From an uncultured Neisseria sp. (GTDB lineage: Bacteria > Pseudomonadota > Gammaproteobacteria > Burkholderiales > Neisseriaceae): a stretch of DNA of 11,072 bases. The translations under genes were made by a program, and so were the position numbers. The notes below the pieces were generated by a model. It saw only the letters and a list, made by a program, of their open reading frames with translations, was not told the DNA's origin and made no database searches. The DNA lies in contig CAMURX010000045.1 of the NCBI GenBank assembly GCA_947097615.1, positions 1 to 11,072 on the forward strand, given 5' to 3'. Below, piece by piece: positions 1 to 8,095 of the stretch. The first letter of the stretch is position 1. Each line of letters starts with the position of its first letter.

Positions 1-1397
<1,397 letters not shown>

Positions 1398-1422
1398 CGT
1401 GTGTTTCCTTTGCGGCTGCGGA

Positions 1423-2331
1423 TTATCTGTCTTTCGGGTCGAGCGCGTCGCGCAGGCCGTCGCCGATGAAGTTGAAGCAGAAGAGGGTGGCGACGAGGAA
1501 GAAGCTGGGTACGAGCAGCTGCCAGGGGGCGGTTTCGATGGTGAGCGCGCCCTCTTGCAGCATCGAGCCCCAGCTGGTCATCGGCTCCTGCACGCCCAAG
1601 CCGAGGAAGCTGAGGAAGGATTCGTACATAATCATGCCGGGCACGAGCAGGGAGGCGTACACCATCACCACGCCCAAAACGTTGGGGATGATGTGGCGGA
1701 CGACGATTTTGCGCCGCGACAGGCCGCTGACGCGGGCGGCTTCGACGAATTCTTTGTGTTTCAGGCTCAGGGTCTGGCCGCGCACGATGCGGGCGACGTC
1801 CAGCCACGACACCAGGCCGACGGCGGCGAAAATCAGGATGAGGTTGCGGCCGAAGAAGGTGGTGAGCAGGATAACGAAGAACATGAAGGGGAAGGCGTTG
1901 AGGATTTCGAGGAAACGCATCATCAGCGAGTCGATTTTGCCGCCGAAAAAGCCGGCCAGCGCGCCGTAGAGCGTGCCGATGACGACGGCAACCAGCGCAC
2001 CCGACAGGCCGACGAGCAGCGAAATGCGGCCGCCGACTGCGGCGCGCGCGAGCAGGTCGCGGCCGAGGGAGTCTGTGCCGAGGAAGTGTTTGTCGGCAAA
2101 GGCAGGCGGCGAGGACATGGCGTCCCAGTCGGTGAAATCGTAGGTGTAGGGCGCGATAAGCGGCACGAAAATGACGAACAGGGTGATCAGAACGAGTACG
2201 ACGACGCTGTAAAACGCGGCTTTGTTTTTGCGGAAACGGCGCCATGCGTCCTGCCACAGGCTGCTGCCTTCGATCGGAGCGCTTGCGGCGGCCGAGGCCA
2301 AGGCTTCGGCGGTTTTTTTCTTGAATATCAT
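1423..2331 (-). CDS. oppC: Oligopeptide ABC transporter permease OppC
   Basis: Inner-membrane permease subunit that pairs with OppB to form the peptide channel. I chose the ATG at 2329-2331 (MIFKKKTAEALAS) because it gives 302 residues, the length of E. coli OppC, and has a GAGAG ribosome site 8 nt upstream. A TTG five codons further upstream is possible but has no support. The sequence matches remembered E. coli OppC closely throughout: SLWQDAWRRF near the N-terminus, HFLGTDSLGRDLL, the ATPase-coupling EAA loop (E197-A-A-R-V-S-G203), and the C-terminus FNFIGDGLRDALDPKDR. About six membrane segments can be seen, with an N-terminal OppC-type extension before the first. It lies 98 nt after oppB, with a DUS hairpin in the gap, and 25 nt before the fused ATPase gene. 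Identification is firm; peptide length preference cannot be read from the sequence. Confidence 0.97.
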   Translation of the reverse strand: MIFKKKTAEALASAAASAPIEGSSLWQDAWRRFRKNKAAFYSVVVLVLITLFVIFVPLIAPYTYDFTDWDAMSSPPAFADKHFLGTDSLGRDLLARAAVGGRISLLVGLSGALVAVVIGTLYGALAGFFGGKIDSLMMRFLEILNAFPFMFFVILLTTFFGRNLILIFAAVGLVSWLDVARIVRGQTLSLKHKEFVEAARVSGLSRRKIVVRHIIPNVLGVVMVYASLLVPGMIMYESFLSFLGLGVQEPMTSWGSMLQEGALTIETAPWQLLVPSFFLVATLFCFNFIGDGLRDALDPKDR

Positions 2332-2368
2332 GTTTGTGTCTCTCAATGTCCGGCCGCGCGCGCGGGTG

Positions 2369-2405
2369 TTTCAGACGGCCTGACGTGCTGTGAGGCCGTC
2401 TGAAA
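2369..2405. repeat. DUS inverted pair forming a 13-bp hairpin between oppB and oppC
   Basis: The arms 2369-2381 (TTTCAGACGGCCT) and 2393-2405 are perfect reverse complements around an 11-nt loop. Each contains a full AG-type uptake sequence. It lies inside the opp operon, and neither strand has a U-tract after the stem, so a full intrinsic terminator is unlikely. Partial attenuation or 3'-end protection of the upstream mRNA is possible. Confidence 0.9.
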
Positions 2406-2429
2406 GGGTGCGCTGTGCGGCGCGCGGTG

Positions 2430-3350
2430 TCAGTAGCGGATTTTTGGATCGATCAGGGCATAGAGGATGTCGAGAACGGCGTTGAAGAGGATGGCGAGCA
2501 CGCCCACCAATATGGTCAGCCCAAGGATCATGCCGTAGTCGCGGTTGAGTGCGCCGTTGACGAAAAGCTGGCCGATGCCGGGCAGGTTGAAGATGGTTTC
2601 CACCACAATCGCGCCGGTGATGATGCCGACCAGCGCCGGGCCGAGGTAGGACACAATCGGCAGCAGGGCGGGGCGCAGCGCGTGTTTCAATACGATGGTG
2701 CGCATCGGCAGGCCTTTGGCGCGGGCGGTGCGGATAAACGGGCTGTTGAGTACTTCGATCATTGCGCCGCGCGTGATGCGGGAGATGCTTGACACATAGC
2801 TGATGGACAGCGCGGCCACGGGCAGAATCAGGTTGGACAGCGCACCGTCGTTCCAGCCGCCTGCGGGCAGCCATTGCAGGATAACGGCGAAAATCAGCAC
2901 CAGAATCGGCGCTTTGACAAAGCTGGGCACGACCACGCCGGTCATCGCCAGCGTCATCAGGGTGTAGTCCGCCCAGGTGTTCTGTTTGAGCGCGGCGAAG
3001 ATGCCCAAAAGCATGCCGAGCACGGCGGCGATAACGAAGGAGTAGAGGCCGATTTCCAGCGATACGGGTAGCGCCTGCGCCAAAAGTTCGTTGACGGAGA
3101 AGTCTTTGTATTTGAACGAGGGGCCGAGATCGCCCTGCGCCAGCTGCTTCACATAGTGGAAGTATTGCAAATACATCGGGTCGTTGAGGTGGTATTTGGC
3201 TTCGATGTTGGCCAGTACGGCGGGCGGCAGGTTGCGTTCGCCCGTGAAGGGGCTACCCGGCGCGAGGCGCATCAGGAAGAAGGATACGGTAATCAGCACC
3301 AGCATGGTGGGGATGGCGGCCAATATCCGTTTGATGATGAATTTCAGCAT
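2430..3350 (-). CDS. oppB: Oligopeptide ABC transporter permease OppB
   Basis: Inner-membrane permease subunit, partner of OppC. It has 306 residues, the same as E. coli OppB, and can be aligned end to end from memory: it starts MLKFIIKR, has RLAPGSPFTGER near residue 30, NIEAKYHLNDP, GPSFKYKD, and ends LYALIDPKIRY. The first membrane segment is at about residues 9-28, and roughly five more follow. The EAA-type coupling loop sits around G213 (RTARAKGLPMR). The start is fixed by the family N-terminus although the ribosome site is weak: the best match is GGAAA about 11 nt upstream. The weak site and the 175-nt gap after the peptidase gene, which contains DUS elements, suggest lower translation than for oppA. 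That is the usual ratio for a binding protein and its permease, but here it is inference. Confidence 0.97.
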   Translation of the reverse strand: MLKFIIKRILAAIPTMLVLITVSFFLMRLAPGSPFTGERNLPPAVLANIEAKYHLNDPMYLQYFHYVKQLAQGDLGPSFKYKDFSVNELLAQALPVSLEIGLYSFVIAAVLGMLLGIFAALKQNTWADYTLMTLAMTGVVVPSFVKAPILVLIFAVILQWLPAGGWNDGALSNLILPVAALSISYVSSISRITRGAMIEVLNSPFIRTARAKGLPMRTIVLKHALRPALLPIVSYLGPALVGIITGAIVVETIFNLPGIGQLFVNGALNRDYGMILGLTILVGVLAILFNAVLDILYALIDPKIRY

Positions 3351-3362
3351 AATCGGGTCGGT

Positions 3363-3421
3363 TTCCGACGGCTTGCGCCGTCTTGCTCTGCCGTGCCGCC
3401 GCGTCCGTGAGGCCGTCTGAA
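3363..3421. repeat. Single AG-type DUS (3410-3421) with a decayed inverted partner
   Basis: AGGCCGTCTGAA is exact at 3410-3421. An inverted 10-mer at 3363-3372 (TTCCGACGGC) matches the DUS core at 9 of 10 positions and may be a decayed partner. The element lies between the Xaa-Pro aminopeptidase and oppB, just upstream of the oppB start. Confidence 0.75.
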
Positions 3422-3475
3422 AACGGGGTTTCAGCGAAGTGAAAACGGCGGGGCAGGGCAGGGGTTGGTCGGAAG

Positions 3476-3512
3476 AGGCCGTCTGAAAAGCGGTTGCGGT
3501 TTCAGACGGCCT
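3476..3512 (-). terminator. DUS inverted pair just after the Xaa-Pro aminopeptidase gene
   Basis: The arms 3476-3488 and 3500-3512 form a 13-bp perfect stem with an 11-nt loop, starting 13 nt past the peptidase stop. It is the only pair in the window arranged AGGCCGTCTGAA-loop-TTCAGACGGCCT, the orientation often used in Neisseria terminators. On the minus strand the stem is followed by CTCTTCC rather than a clean U-run, so termination is probably partial. Confidence 0.6.
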
Positions 3513-3525
3513 GTGCGGCGGCGCT

Positions 3526-5328
3526 TTATCCGCGCGAGATCGGCTCGGTGCGTGCCATCAGCCAGTCTTTGGCCGCGCCTTCGGTTAGGGGGGCGAGGCG
3601 GCTGCGGACTTGGGCGTGGTAGTCGTTGACCCAGCGGATTTCGTCGTCGCTCATCAGCTCGGGTAGCATCAGGCGCGTGTCGATCGGGCATAGAGTGAGC
3701 GTTTCAAAATACAGGAATTTGCCGAACTCGGTTTCTGCGGGATGTTCCACAGGCATGTTGGCGGCCAGGTTTTCGATGCGGATGCCCCATTTGCCGGGCC
3801 GGTAAATGCCCGGCTCGATAGAGGTAACCATGCCTTTTTTCATGGCGTGGTTGGGGTTGGGCAGCGCGGCATAGGCAATCAGCTGCGGGCCTTCGTGTAC
3901 GTTGAGGAAATAGCCCACGCCATGTCCCGTGCCATGGCCGTAGTCGCATTGCGCCTGCCACATCGGTTTGCGGCAAATGGCATCGAGCATCGGCGCGAGA
4001 ATGTTTTCGGGGAACACGGTTTCGTCCAACGCGATATGCGCTTTCAACACCAGCGTGTAGTCGCGTTTTTGCGCTTCAGACGGCCTGCCCACGGGTACGA
4101 CGCGGGTAATGTCGGTGGTGCCACCCCAGTATTGGCCGCCCGAATCAATCAGCAGCATGCCGTCGCCTTCAATCACGCTGTGGCTCTCTTCGGTGGCGCT
4201 GTAGTGCGCCATTGCCGCGTTGGCGTTGAAACCGGCAATCGTACCGAAACTCGGGGAAATAAAGCCGGGGCGTTGGCTGCGGTGTTTTAGCAGCAGGGTA
4301 TCGACATCGACTTCGGTAACGCGCTCGCCGGCGGCCAACTTCTGTTCGAACTCGGCAAAAAAGCCGCACAAGGCCGCGCCGTCCTGCGCCATCGCTTCGC
4401 GGATATGGGCGATGTCGGCATCGGATTTGGTGGATTTGAAGAAAGTGCTGGGATTGATGTTTTCAATCAGGCGTACAGATTCGGGCAGCTTGGCCAGCGT
4501 GCTGACGGCGGTTTTGCCCGGCTCGACCAGCAGGCTGCCCTGCAAGGCGGCCAATGAGGCGGCGGCTTCGGCATAATCACGCGCTTCGATGCCGGCGGCT
4601 TGCAGCGCAGCGGCGGAATCGGCGTTGAATCGGCTGTGGTCGGCAAATAATACGGCCGAGTCCGCGCCAATCAGCAGGAAAGACAAAAATACGGGATTGT
4701 AGGGAACGTCGTTGCCACGCAGGTTGGTAATCCACGCGATGTCGTCGAGCGAAGAAACCAGATGGTAATCCGCGCCCTGCTCTTTCATGGCGGCGCGTAC
4801 GCGGGCGAGTTTTTCCGCCGCGCTTTCGGATACATAGTCGGGATGGTGGATATAAACGGTTTCAGACGGCATGGCCGGGCGGCCGGTCCACACTTCGTTT
4901 AACAAAGTTTCAGGATGGGCAACGCGGATGTTTTTCGCCGAAAGCGCCTGCTCCAGCGCGCGCTTGCCGGTGAGCGACAGCATATCGGCGGGCACGCCTA
5001 CGGTTGCGCCCTCGGGCAGGTTGGCGGCCAGCCATTCGGTGTAGGGGGCGACTTGGCCGCTTTTTTGCAAACCGATGCCGGTGCCGGCAAGCTGGTGTTC
5101 GGCCTGCTCCCAATAGCGGCTGTCCACCCACACGCCGGCATCGTCGGCAGTTACGGCCAGTGTGCCCACCGAGCCGGTAAAGCCCGACAAATCGCGCCGC
5201 GCCTGCCAGTGTTCGGGTAGGTATTCGGAAAGGTGCGGGTCGGCGGAAGGAATGACGAAAGCGTCCAAACCGTGTTTTTTCATGGCTTGGCGAAGCGCGG
5301 CCAAGTTTTCTCGAGGTGTTGCAGTCAT
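3526..5328 (-). CDS. Xaa-Pro aminopeptidase, large three-domain type (M24B, APP1/XPNPEP1-like)
   Basis: Cytosolic metallopeptidase that removes an N-terminal residue next to proline from peptides. It has 600 residues, much longer than E. coli PepP (about 440), and resembles the three-domain eukaryotic-type enzyme: two creatinase-like N-terminal domains, then the pita-bread catalytic domain from about residue 310. The five metal ligands are present: D395 (LLIDSGGQY), D406 (GTTDITRV), H469 (second His of GHGTGHGVG), E505 (TSIEPGIY) and E519 (GIRIEN). H465 matches the conserved second-shell histidine. The spacings D-D (11) and E-E (14) match those of human XPNPEP1. It starts at the ATG at 5326-5328 with AGGAG 7 nt upstream. 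No signal peptide is seen. It lies between oppA and oppB on the same strand, so it probably acts on Opp-imported peptides (inference). The coding region carries an AG-DUS and an AT-DUS. Confidence 0.94.
   Translation of the reverse strand: MTATPRENLAALRQAMKKHGLDAFVIPSADPHLSEYLPEHWQARRDLSGFTGSVGTLAVTADDAGVWVDSRYWEQAEHQLAGTGIGLQKSGQVAPYTEWLAANLPEGATVGVPADMLSLTGKRALEQALSAKNIRVAHPETLLNEVWTGRPAMPSETVYIHHPDYVSESAAEKLARVRAAMKEQGADYHLVSSLDDIAWITNLRGNDVPYNPVFLSFLLIGADSAVLFADHSRFNADSAAALQAAGIEARDYAEAAASLAALQGSLLVEPGKTAVSTLAKLPESVRLIENINPSTFFKSTKSDADIAHIREAMAQDGAALCGFFAEFEQKLAAGERVTEVDVDTLLLKHRSQRPGFISPSFGTIAGFNANAAMAHYSATEESHSVIEGDGMLLIDSGGQYWGGTTDITRVVPVGRPSEAQKRDYTLVLKAHIALDETVFPENILAPMLDAICRKPMWQAQCDYGHGTGHGVGYFLNVHEGPQLIAYAALPNPNHAMKKGMVTSIEPGIYRPGKWGIRIENLAANMPVEHPAETEFGKFLYFETLTLCPIDTRLMLPELMSDDEIRWVNDYHAQVRSRLAPLTEGAAKDWLMARTEPISRG
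4075..4086 (-). repeat. AG-type DUS inside the aminopeptidase coding region
   Basis: An exact AGGCCGTCTGAA on the minus strand is read in frame as part of the residues G-R-P-S-E-A, in a variable stretch just after the second metal-ligand strand. It shows the uptake word being tolerated within coding sequence. Confidence 0.9.
4861..4872 (-). repeat. AT-type DUS variant inside the aminopeptidase coding region
   Basis: On the minus strand this reads ATGCCGTCTGAA, the AT-DUS form used by N. meningitidis and N. gonorrhoeae, whereas the full-length copies elsewhere in this window are AG-type. It encodes M-P-S-E in frame. Confidence 0.85.
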
Positions 5329-5357
5329 GTTTTGCTCCTAGCGGATTCTGTGTGTTT

Positions 5358-5409
5358 TTCAGACGGCCTTTTTCAGACGGCCTCCGTGCTGCATGAGGCC
5401 GTCTGAAAA
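5358..5409. repeat. Triple DUS cluster between oppA and the aminopeptidase gene
   Basis: Two AG-type DUS in the same orientation (5358-5369 and 5372-5383, 14 nt apart) are followed by an inverted one (5396-5407). The second and third form a 15-bp stem (5370-5384 with 5395-5409) with a 10-nt loop. The first could pair with the third instead. No U-tract follows on the minus strand, so it may only attenuate read-through from oppA or shield the oppA 3' end. Confidence 0.85.
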
Positions 5410-5416
5410 GGGCTTG

Positions 5417-7042
5417 TTATTTTTTCGGCGCGATCGACCAGTGTTTGACGGTGTAGTTGCGCAGCGGGTCGTGGGTGGAGAAGCCTTCGATGTCGGGTTT
5501 CACCAGTTGGACGGCTACCTGGTGGTAGAGCGGAATGAAGACGGAATCGCGTTGCAGCATCGCTTCGGCCTCCGTGTAGAGTTTCGCGCGCTCTTCGGGT
5601 GTGGCGCCTGCGGCCAGTGTGGCGTCGAGCGTTTGGTCGAAGACGGGGTTGTGGTAGAAGAAACGGTTGTTCGGGCTGTTGGAGCGGAAGGTGTTGAGCA
5701 TGCCCGAAGGTTCGTTGTAGTCGGAACACCAGCCAGCGAGCGCGATGGCGAAATTGCCCGACTGGCGCGTGTCCAGATAGGTTTTCCATTCCTGGTTGAT
5801 CAGGTTGGGCTGGATGAAGGGCACGGCGGTTTTCCAGATGGATTGCAGCGCGGTAATCTGCTTGCGCGAGGTTTCGTTGGTGCTGTAGAGCACTTCGAAG
5901 GTCAGCGGGTTGGACTCGTTGAAGCCCGCTTCGTTCAGCAGGCGCATGGCTTCGGCGGTTTTTTTCTCTTTGCTCCAATCCTTCCAGTCGGGCGCGGTTT
6001 GGGTGATGCCCTGCATTTCGGGCGGGGTGAGCTGGAAGGCGGGTACGTCCCCCCTGCCGCTGACTTTGGTAACGATGGTGCGGTCGGCGAGCATATTGAG
6101 CGCGCGGCGCACTTTCGGGTTGTCGAAGGGGAAGGCTTTGTTGTTCGGTTCGAGATAGAAGGTGCACAAGAGGGTGGTTTTGCGCACCTGGCCGGGGAAT
6201 TCCTTGTCAGCGGTTTTGATCTGGTCGGACGGAATGCCGTAGGTCACATCGGCTTCGCCTGCGCGGTAGCGGTTGAATTCGTTGGGCGCGGGCAGGAACA
6301 TGACTTCGGGTACGGACACGGAGGCTTTGTCGTAATAGGCGGGATTTTTTTCCAGCAGGATGTGGCTGTTGACGCGCCATTCTTTCAGTTTGTATGCGCC
6401 GCTGACGACATAGTTTTCCGGCTGCGTCCATTTGTCGCCGTATTTTTCTACCGTGGCTTTGTGCACGGGGTAGATCCACGGCTGGACGAGCATGTCGGGG
6501 AAATAGGGCACGGGCATGCTGAGGGTGAATTGCAGGGTTTTTTTGTCGAGGGCGCGGATGCCAAGTGTTTCGGGCTTGGCTTTGCCGGTGAGCACTTCTT
6601 CGGCGTTGATGACTTTGCCGTCGGCCAGATAGCCGGCGTAGGGCGCGCCGGTTTCGGGGTCGGCCAAGCGGCGCAGGCTATAGACGAAATCGTCGGCGGT
6701 GATCGGGTCGCCATTTGACCATTTCGCGTCGCGCAGGTGGAAGGTCCAGACTTTGTCGCCGTCGCTTTCCCATTTTTCCGCCAACGCGGGAACGGTTTTG
6801 CCTTCGCCGTCGGTGCCGACGAGGCCGTCCATCATCTGGCGGATAATGGCGCCTGCGGCCAAATCGCCGCTTTTTTGCGGATCGAGCGTGCCGGGTTCGA
6901 CGCTGTTGCCGATAACGATGCGGTTGTAGTTGCTGCGTTTGAAGGGTTTGGCAACGGGTTCGCTGCCGCCGCAGGCTGCCAGAGCCAGGCAGGCGACAAG
7001 ACAGGCGGCGGGTAGGATTTTGGTTTTGGAGGTGGTGTTCAT
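5417..7042 (-). CDS. oppA: Oligopeptide-binding lipoprotein OppA
   Basis: Substrate-binding protein of the SBP_bac_5 family that captures oligopeptides in the periplasm and hands them to OppBC. I chose the ATG at 7040-7042 because it is followed at once by a lipoprotein signal: basic N-terminus (residues 1-8), hydrophobic stretch, and lipobox LAAC with Cys24, then GGS. A longer frame to 7159 has no such rationale. The result is 541 residues (E. coli OppA has 543). Family marks include VEPGTLDPQ near the mature N-terminus, ITADDFVYSLRRL, and AGWCSDYNEP, where W438 and D441 correspond to peptide-contacting residues of E. coli OppA. Unlike the soluble E. coli protein, this one is predicted to be lipid-anchored. 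AAGAGGAGC lies about 10 nt upstream of the ATG. It is the first gene of the operon, followed by the aminopeptidase gene 88 nt on. Confidence 0.96.
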   Translation of the reverse strand: MNTTSKTKILPAACLVACLALAACGGSEPVAKPFKRSNYNRIVIGNSVEPGTLDPQKSGDLAAGAIIRQMMDGLVGTDGEGKTVPALAEKWESDGDKVWTFHLRDAKWSNGDPITADDFVYSLRRLADPETGAPYAGYLADGKVINAEEVLTGKAKPETLGIRALDKKTLQFTLSMPVPYFPDMLVQPWIYPVHKATVEKYGDKWTQPENYVVSGAYKLKEWRVNSHILLEKNPAYYDKASVSVPEVMFLPAPNEFNRYRAGEADVTYGIPSDQIKTADKEFPGQVRKTTLLCTFYLEPNNKAFPFDNPKVRRALNMLADRTIVTKVSGRGDVPAFQLTPPEMQGITQTAPDWKDWSKEKKTAEAMRLLNEAGFNESNPLTFEVLYSTNETSRKQITALQSIWKTAVPFIQPNLINQEWKTYLDTRQSGNFAIALAGWCSDYNEPSGMLNTFRSNSPNNRFFYHNPVFDQTLDATLAAGATPEERAKLYTEAEAMLQRDSVFIPLYHQVAVQLVKPDIEGFSTHDPLRNYTVKHWSIAPKK

Positions 7043-7209
7043 GAAACGGGTGCTCCTCTTGTCGGTTTTCTTTTTCTGTTGCCCGCGCCGTGCGCACAGC
7101 CTTTTCGGCGGTGCAGGCGGCGGGACGTATCGTCCGGCAGGCGGCGCAATCGGACACAAAACGCACGTGTGCGGGGTATTTTTCGTGCCGCTGTTGCGCG
7201 GGGCTGCAA

Positions 7210-7238
7210 AATGTATAAAGTTTTGTGCGTATTGTCAA
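7210..7238 (-). promoter_or_regulatory. Probable sigma-70 promoter for the oppA operon
   Basis: On the minus strand a perfect -35, TTGACA, lies at 7238-7233. Two -10 readings are possible: TACATT at 7215-7210 with a 17-nt spacer, or TATACA at 7217-7212 with a 15-nt spacer. Each matches TATAAT at 4 of 6 positions. Transcription would start near 7203, giving an oppA leader of about 160 nt. The -35 overlaps the palindrome at 7230-7244. Confidence 0.5.
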
Positions 7239-7244
7239 ACAATA
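7230..7244. promoter_or_regulatory. 6-3-6 palindrome over the oppA -35 (possible operator)
   Basis: TATTGT and ACAATA are perfect inverted arms around a CAA spacer, centred at 7237. The arms cover the oppA -35 and also create a TTGTCA (7232-7237) that could act as a -35 rightward toward greB. I do not recognise it as a known regulator box; it does not look like a Fur or FNR site. Confidence 0.35.
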
Positions 7245-7320
7245 TTATCGGACTTTAAGATTGTGTAAATTAATGGTGCGGCGGCGGCGCTTTGCCGGAT
7301 GCGTGCGCGGCGCGCGCTTT

Positions 7321-7329
7321 TGTTAGAAT
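7321..7329 (+). promoter_or_regulatory. Possible extended -10 promoter for greB
   Basis: TGTTAGAAT has the TGn extension and a -10 matching TATAAT at 5 of 6 positions. No good -35 lies 16-18 nt upstream. Transcription starting near 7336 would give a leader of about 25 nt, almost filled by the DUS at 7339-7350. A weaker alternative is TTGTCA (7232-7237) with TTTAAG (7254-7259). Confidence 0.35.
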
Positions 7330-7338
7330 CGCGCTTTT

Positions 7339-7350
7339 TTCAGACGGCCT
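7339..7350 (-). repeat. Single AG-type DUS in the greB leader
   Basis: This exact 12-mer (minus-strand sense) ends 9 nt before the greB ATG and has no inverted partner. It sits where a Shine-Dalgarno sequence would be expected, and no good one is visible. Confidence 0.85.
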
Positions 7351-7359
7351 ATCCGAGTC

Positions 7360-7848
7360 ATGAGCGATACTCCCAACTACATCACGCCCGCAGGCTGGCA
7401 GAGCCTGAAAGACGAGCTTTATCATTTGGTGAACAAAGAGCGCCCCGAAATCGTGCAGGTGGTGAACTGGGCGGCGTCCAACGGCGACCGCAGCGAAAAC
7501 GGCGATTATCTCTACGGCAAACGGCGGATGCGCGAAATCGACCGCCGCATCCGTTTTCTCACCAAGCGGCTGGAAGCGGCGCAGGTGGTCGATCCCGAAA
7601 CGCGCGAGCCGACCGATCAGGTGTTTTTCGGCGCAACCGTCACCCTGCTGCGCGGCAGCGGGGAGGAGCAGACGGTGAGCATCGTCGGCATCGATGAAAC
7701 CGATACGGCGCTGGGCAAAATTTCGTGGATTTCGCCGCTGGCGCGCAGCCTGATTAAGGCGCGCGAGGGCGACGAGGTGCTGCTGCACACACCCGAGGGC
7801 AGGGAGCGGATCGAGATTCTCGAAGTGGCTTATGTGAAGATAGACTGA
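7360..7848 (+). CDS. greB: Transcription elongation factor GreB
   Basis: Binds the secondary channel of RNA polymerase and stimulates cleavage of backtracked transcripts so that elongation can resume. It has 162 residues (E. coli GreB has 158) and the two-domain Gre layout. An N-terminal coiled coil (about 1-78) carries NWAASNGDRSENGDY, with the acidic tip residues D43 and E46 that position the catalytic Mg2+, followed by KRRMREIDRRIRFLTKRLE. A C-terminal FKBP-like domain (about 82-160) begins at VFFGATVTL. The long VNKERPE insertion and the basic helix favour GreB over GreA. The start ATG is supported by the family N-terminus, but the ribosome site is poor because a DUS occupies that space. 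It stands alone between divergent oppA and downstream putP, and a DUS hairpin follows the stop. It has no obvious functional tie to its neighbours. Confidence 0.95.
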   Translation: MSDTPNYITPAGWQSLKDELYHLVNKERPEIVQVVNWAASNGDRSENGDYLYGKRRMREIDRRIRFLTKRLEAAQVVDPETREPTDQVFFGATVTLLRGSGEEQTVSIVGIDETDTALGKISWISPLARSLIKAREGDEVLLHTPEGRERIEILEVAYVKID

Positions 7849-7862
7849 GCGTGCAGCCGTTT

Positions 7863-7900
7863 TTTCAGACGGCCTTTGCTGTGTGAAAGGCCGTCTGAAA
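7863..7900 (+). terminator. DUS inverted pair after greB, likely terminator
   Basis: The arms 7863-7877 and 7886-7900 form a perfect 15-bp stem with an 8-nt loop (GCTGTGTG), starting 14 nt past the greB stop. Both arms contain full AG-type DUS. The 3' side reads GCAAAG with no U-tract, so termination efficiency is uncertain. Confidence 0.65.
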
Positions 7901-7983
7901 GCAAAGCTTCAACGAGGTTGCAACTTGGGAAGCGTTTGGAAAAGGGTTTGATTTAGCACAAACCATGCCTTTCTTTGCAATTA

Positions 7984-8013
7984 TTGACAAAAAATAGCCA
8001 AGTCAAGTATAAC
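7984..8013 (+). promoter_or_regulatory. Sigma-70 promoter for putP
   Basis: A perfect -35 TTGACA (7984-7989), an 18-nt spacer and TATAAC (8008-8013, 5 of 6) lie in a locally AT-rich stretch. Transcription would start near 8020, giving a putP leader of about 75 nt. It is the best promoter match in the window. Confidence 0.7.
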
Positions 8014-8095
8014 GGCGGCGCGTCCGCACTGTGCCCGCCGCAGCCGCGTACCCAAATTCGACAAAAGAAAAAACCTTGAAGAAAGAGTAGAGCTT

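Larger units (their letters stand above)
7043..7359. other. Divergent intergenic region between oppA and greB
   Basis: These 317 nt contain no gene I can support. 7043-7200 is GC-rich and would be the oppA leader. 7205-7275 is distinctly AT-rich and holds the probable oppA promoter and a palindrome. 7276-7359 is GC-rich again and contains a possible extended -10 for greB and a DUS. Confidence 0.8.

Noticed and set aside
2332..2346. Upstream TTG start for oppC adding five residues
   Set aside because: The ATG at 2329-2331 gives the family length and N-terminus and has a ribosome site.
5393..6718. 441-codon plus-strand open frame antisense to oppA
   Set aside because: Shadow of oppA; no ribosome site or domain evidence.
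7043..7159. 39-codon N-terminal extension of oppA
   Set aside because: The extension is Pro/Arg-rich and would bury the lipoprotein signal peptide that starts at the ATG at 7040-7042, which has its own ribosome site.
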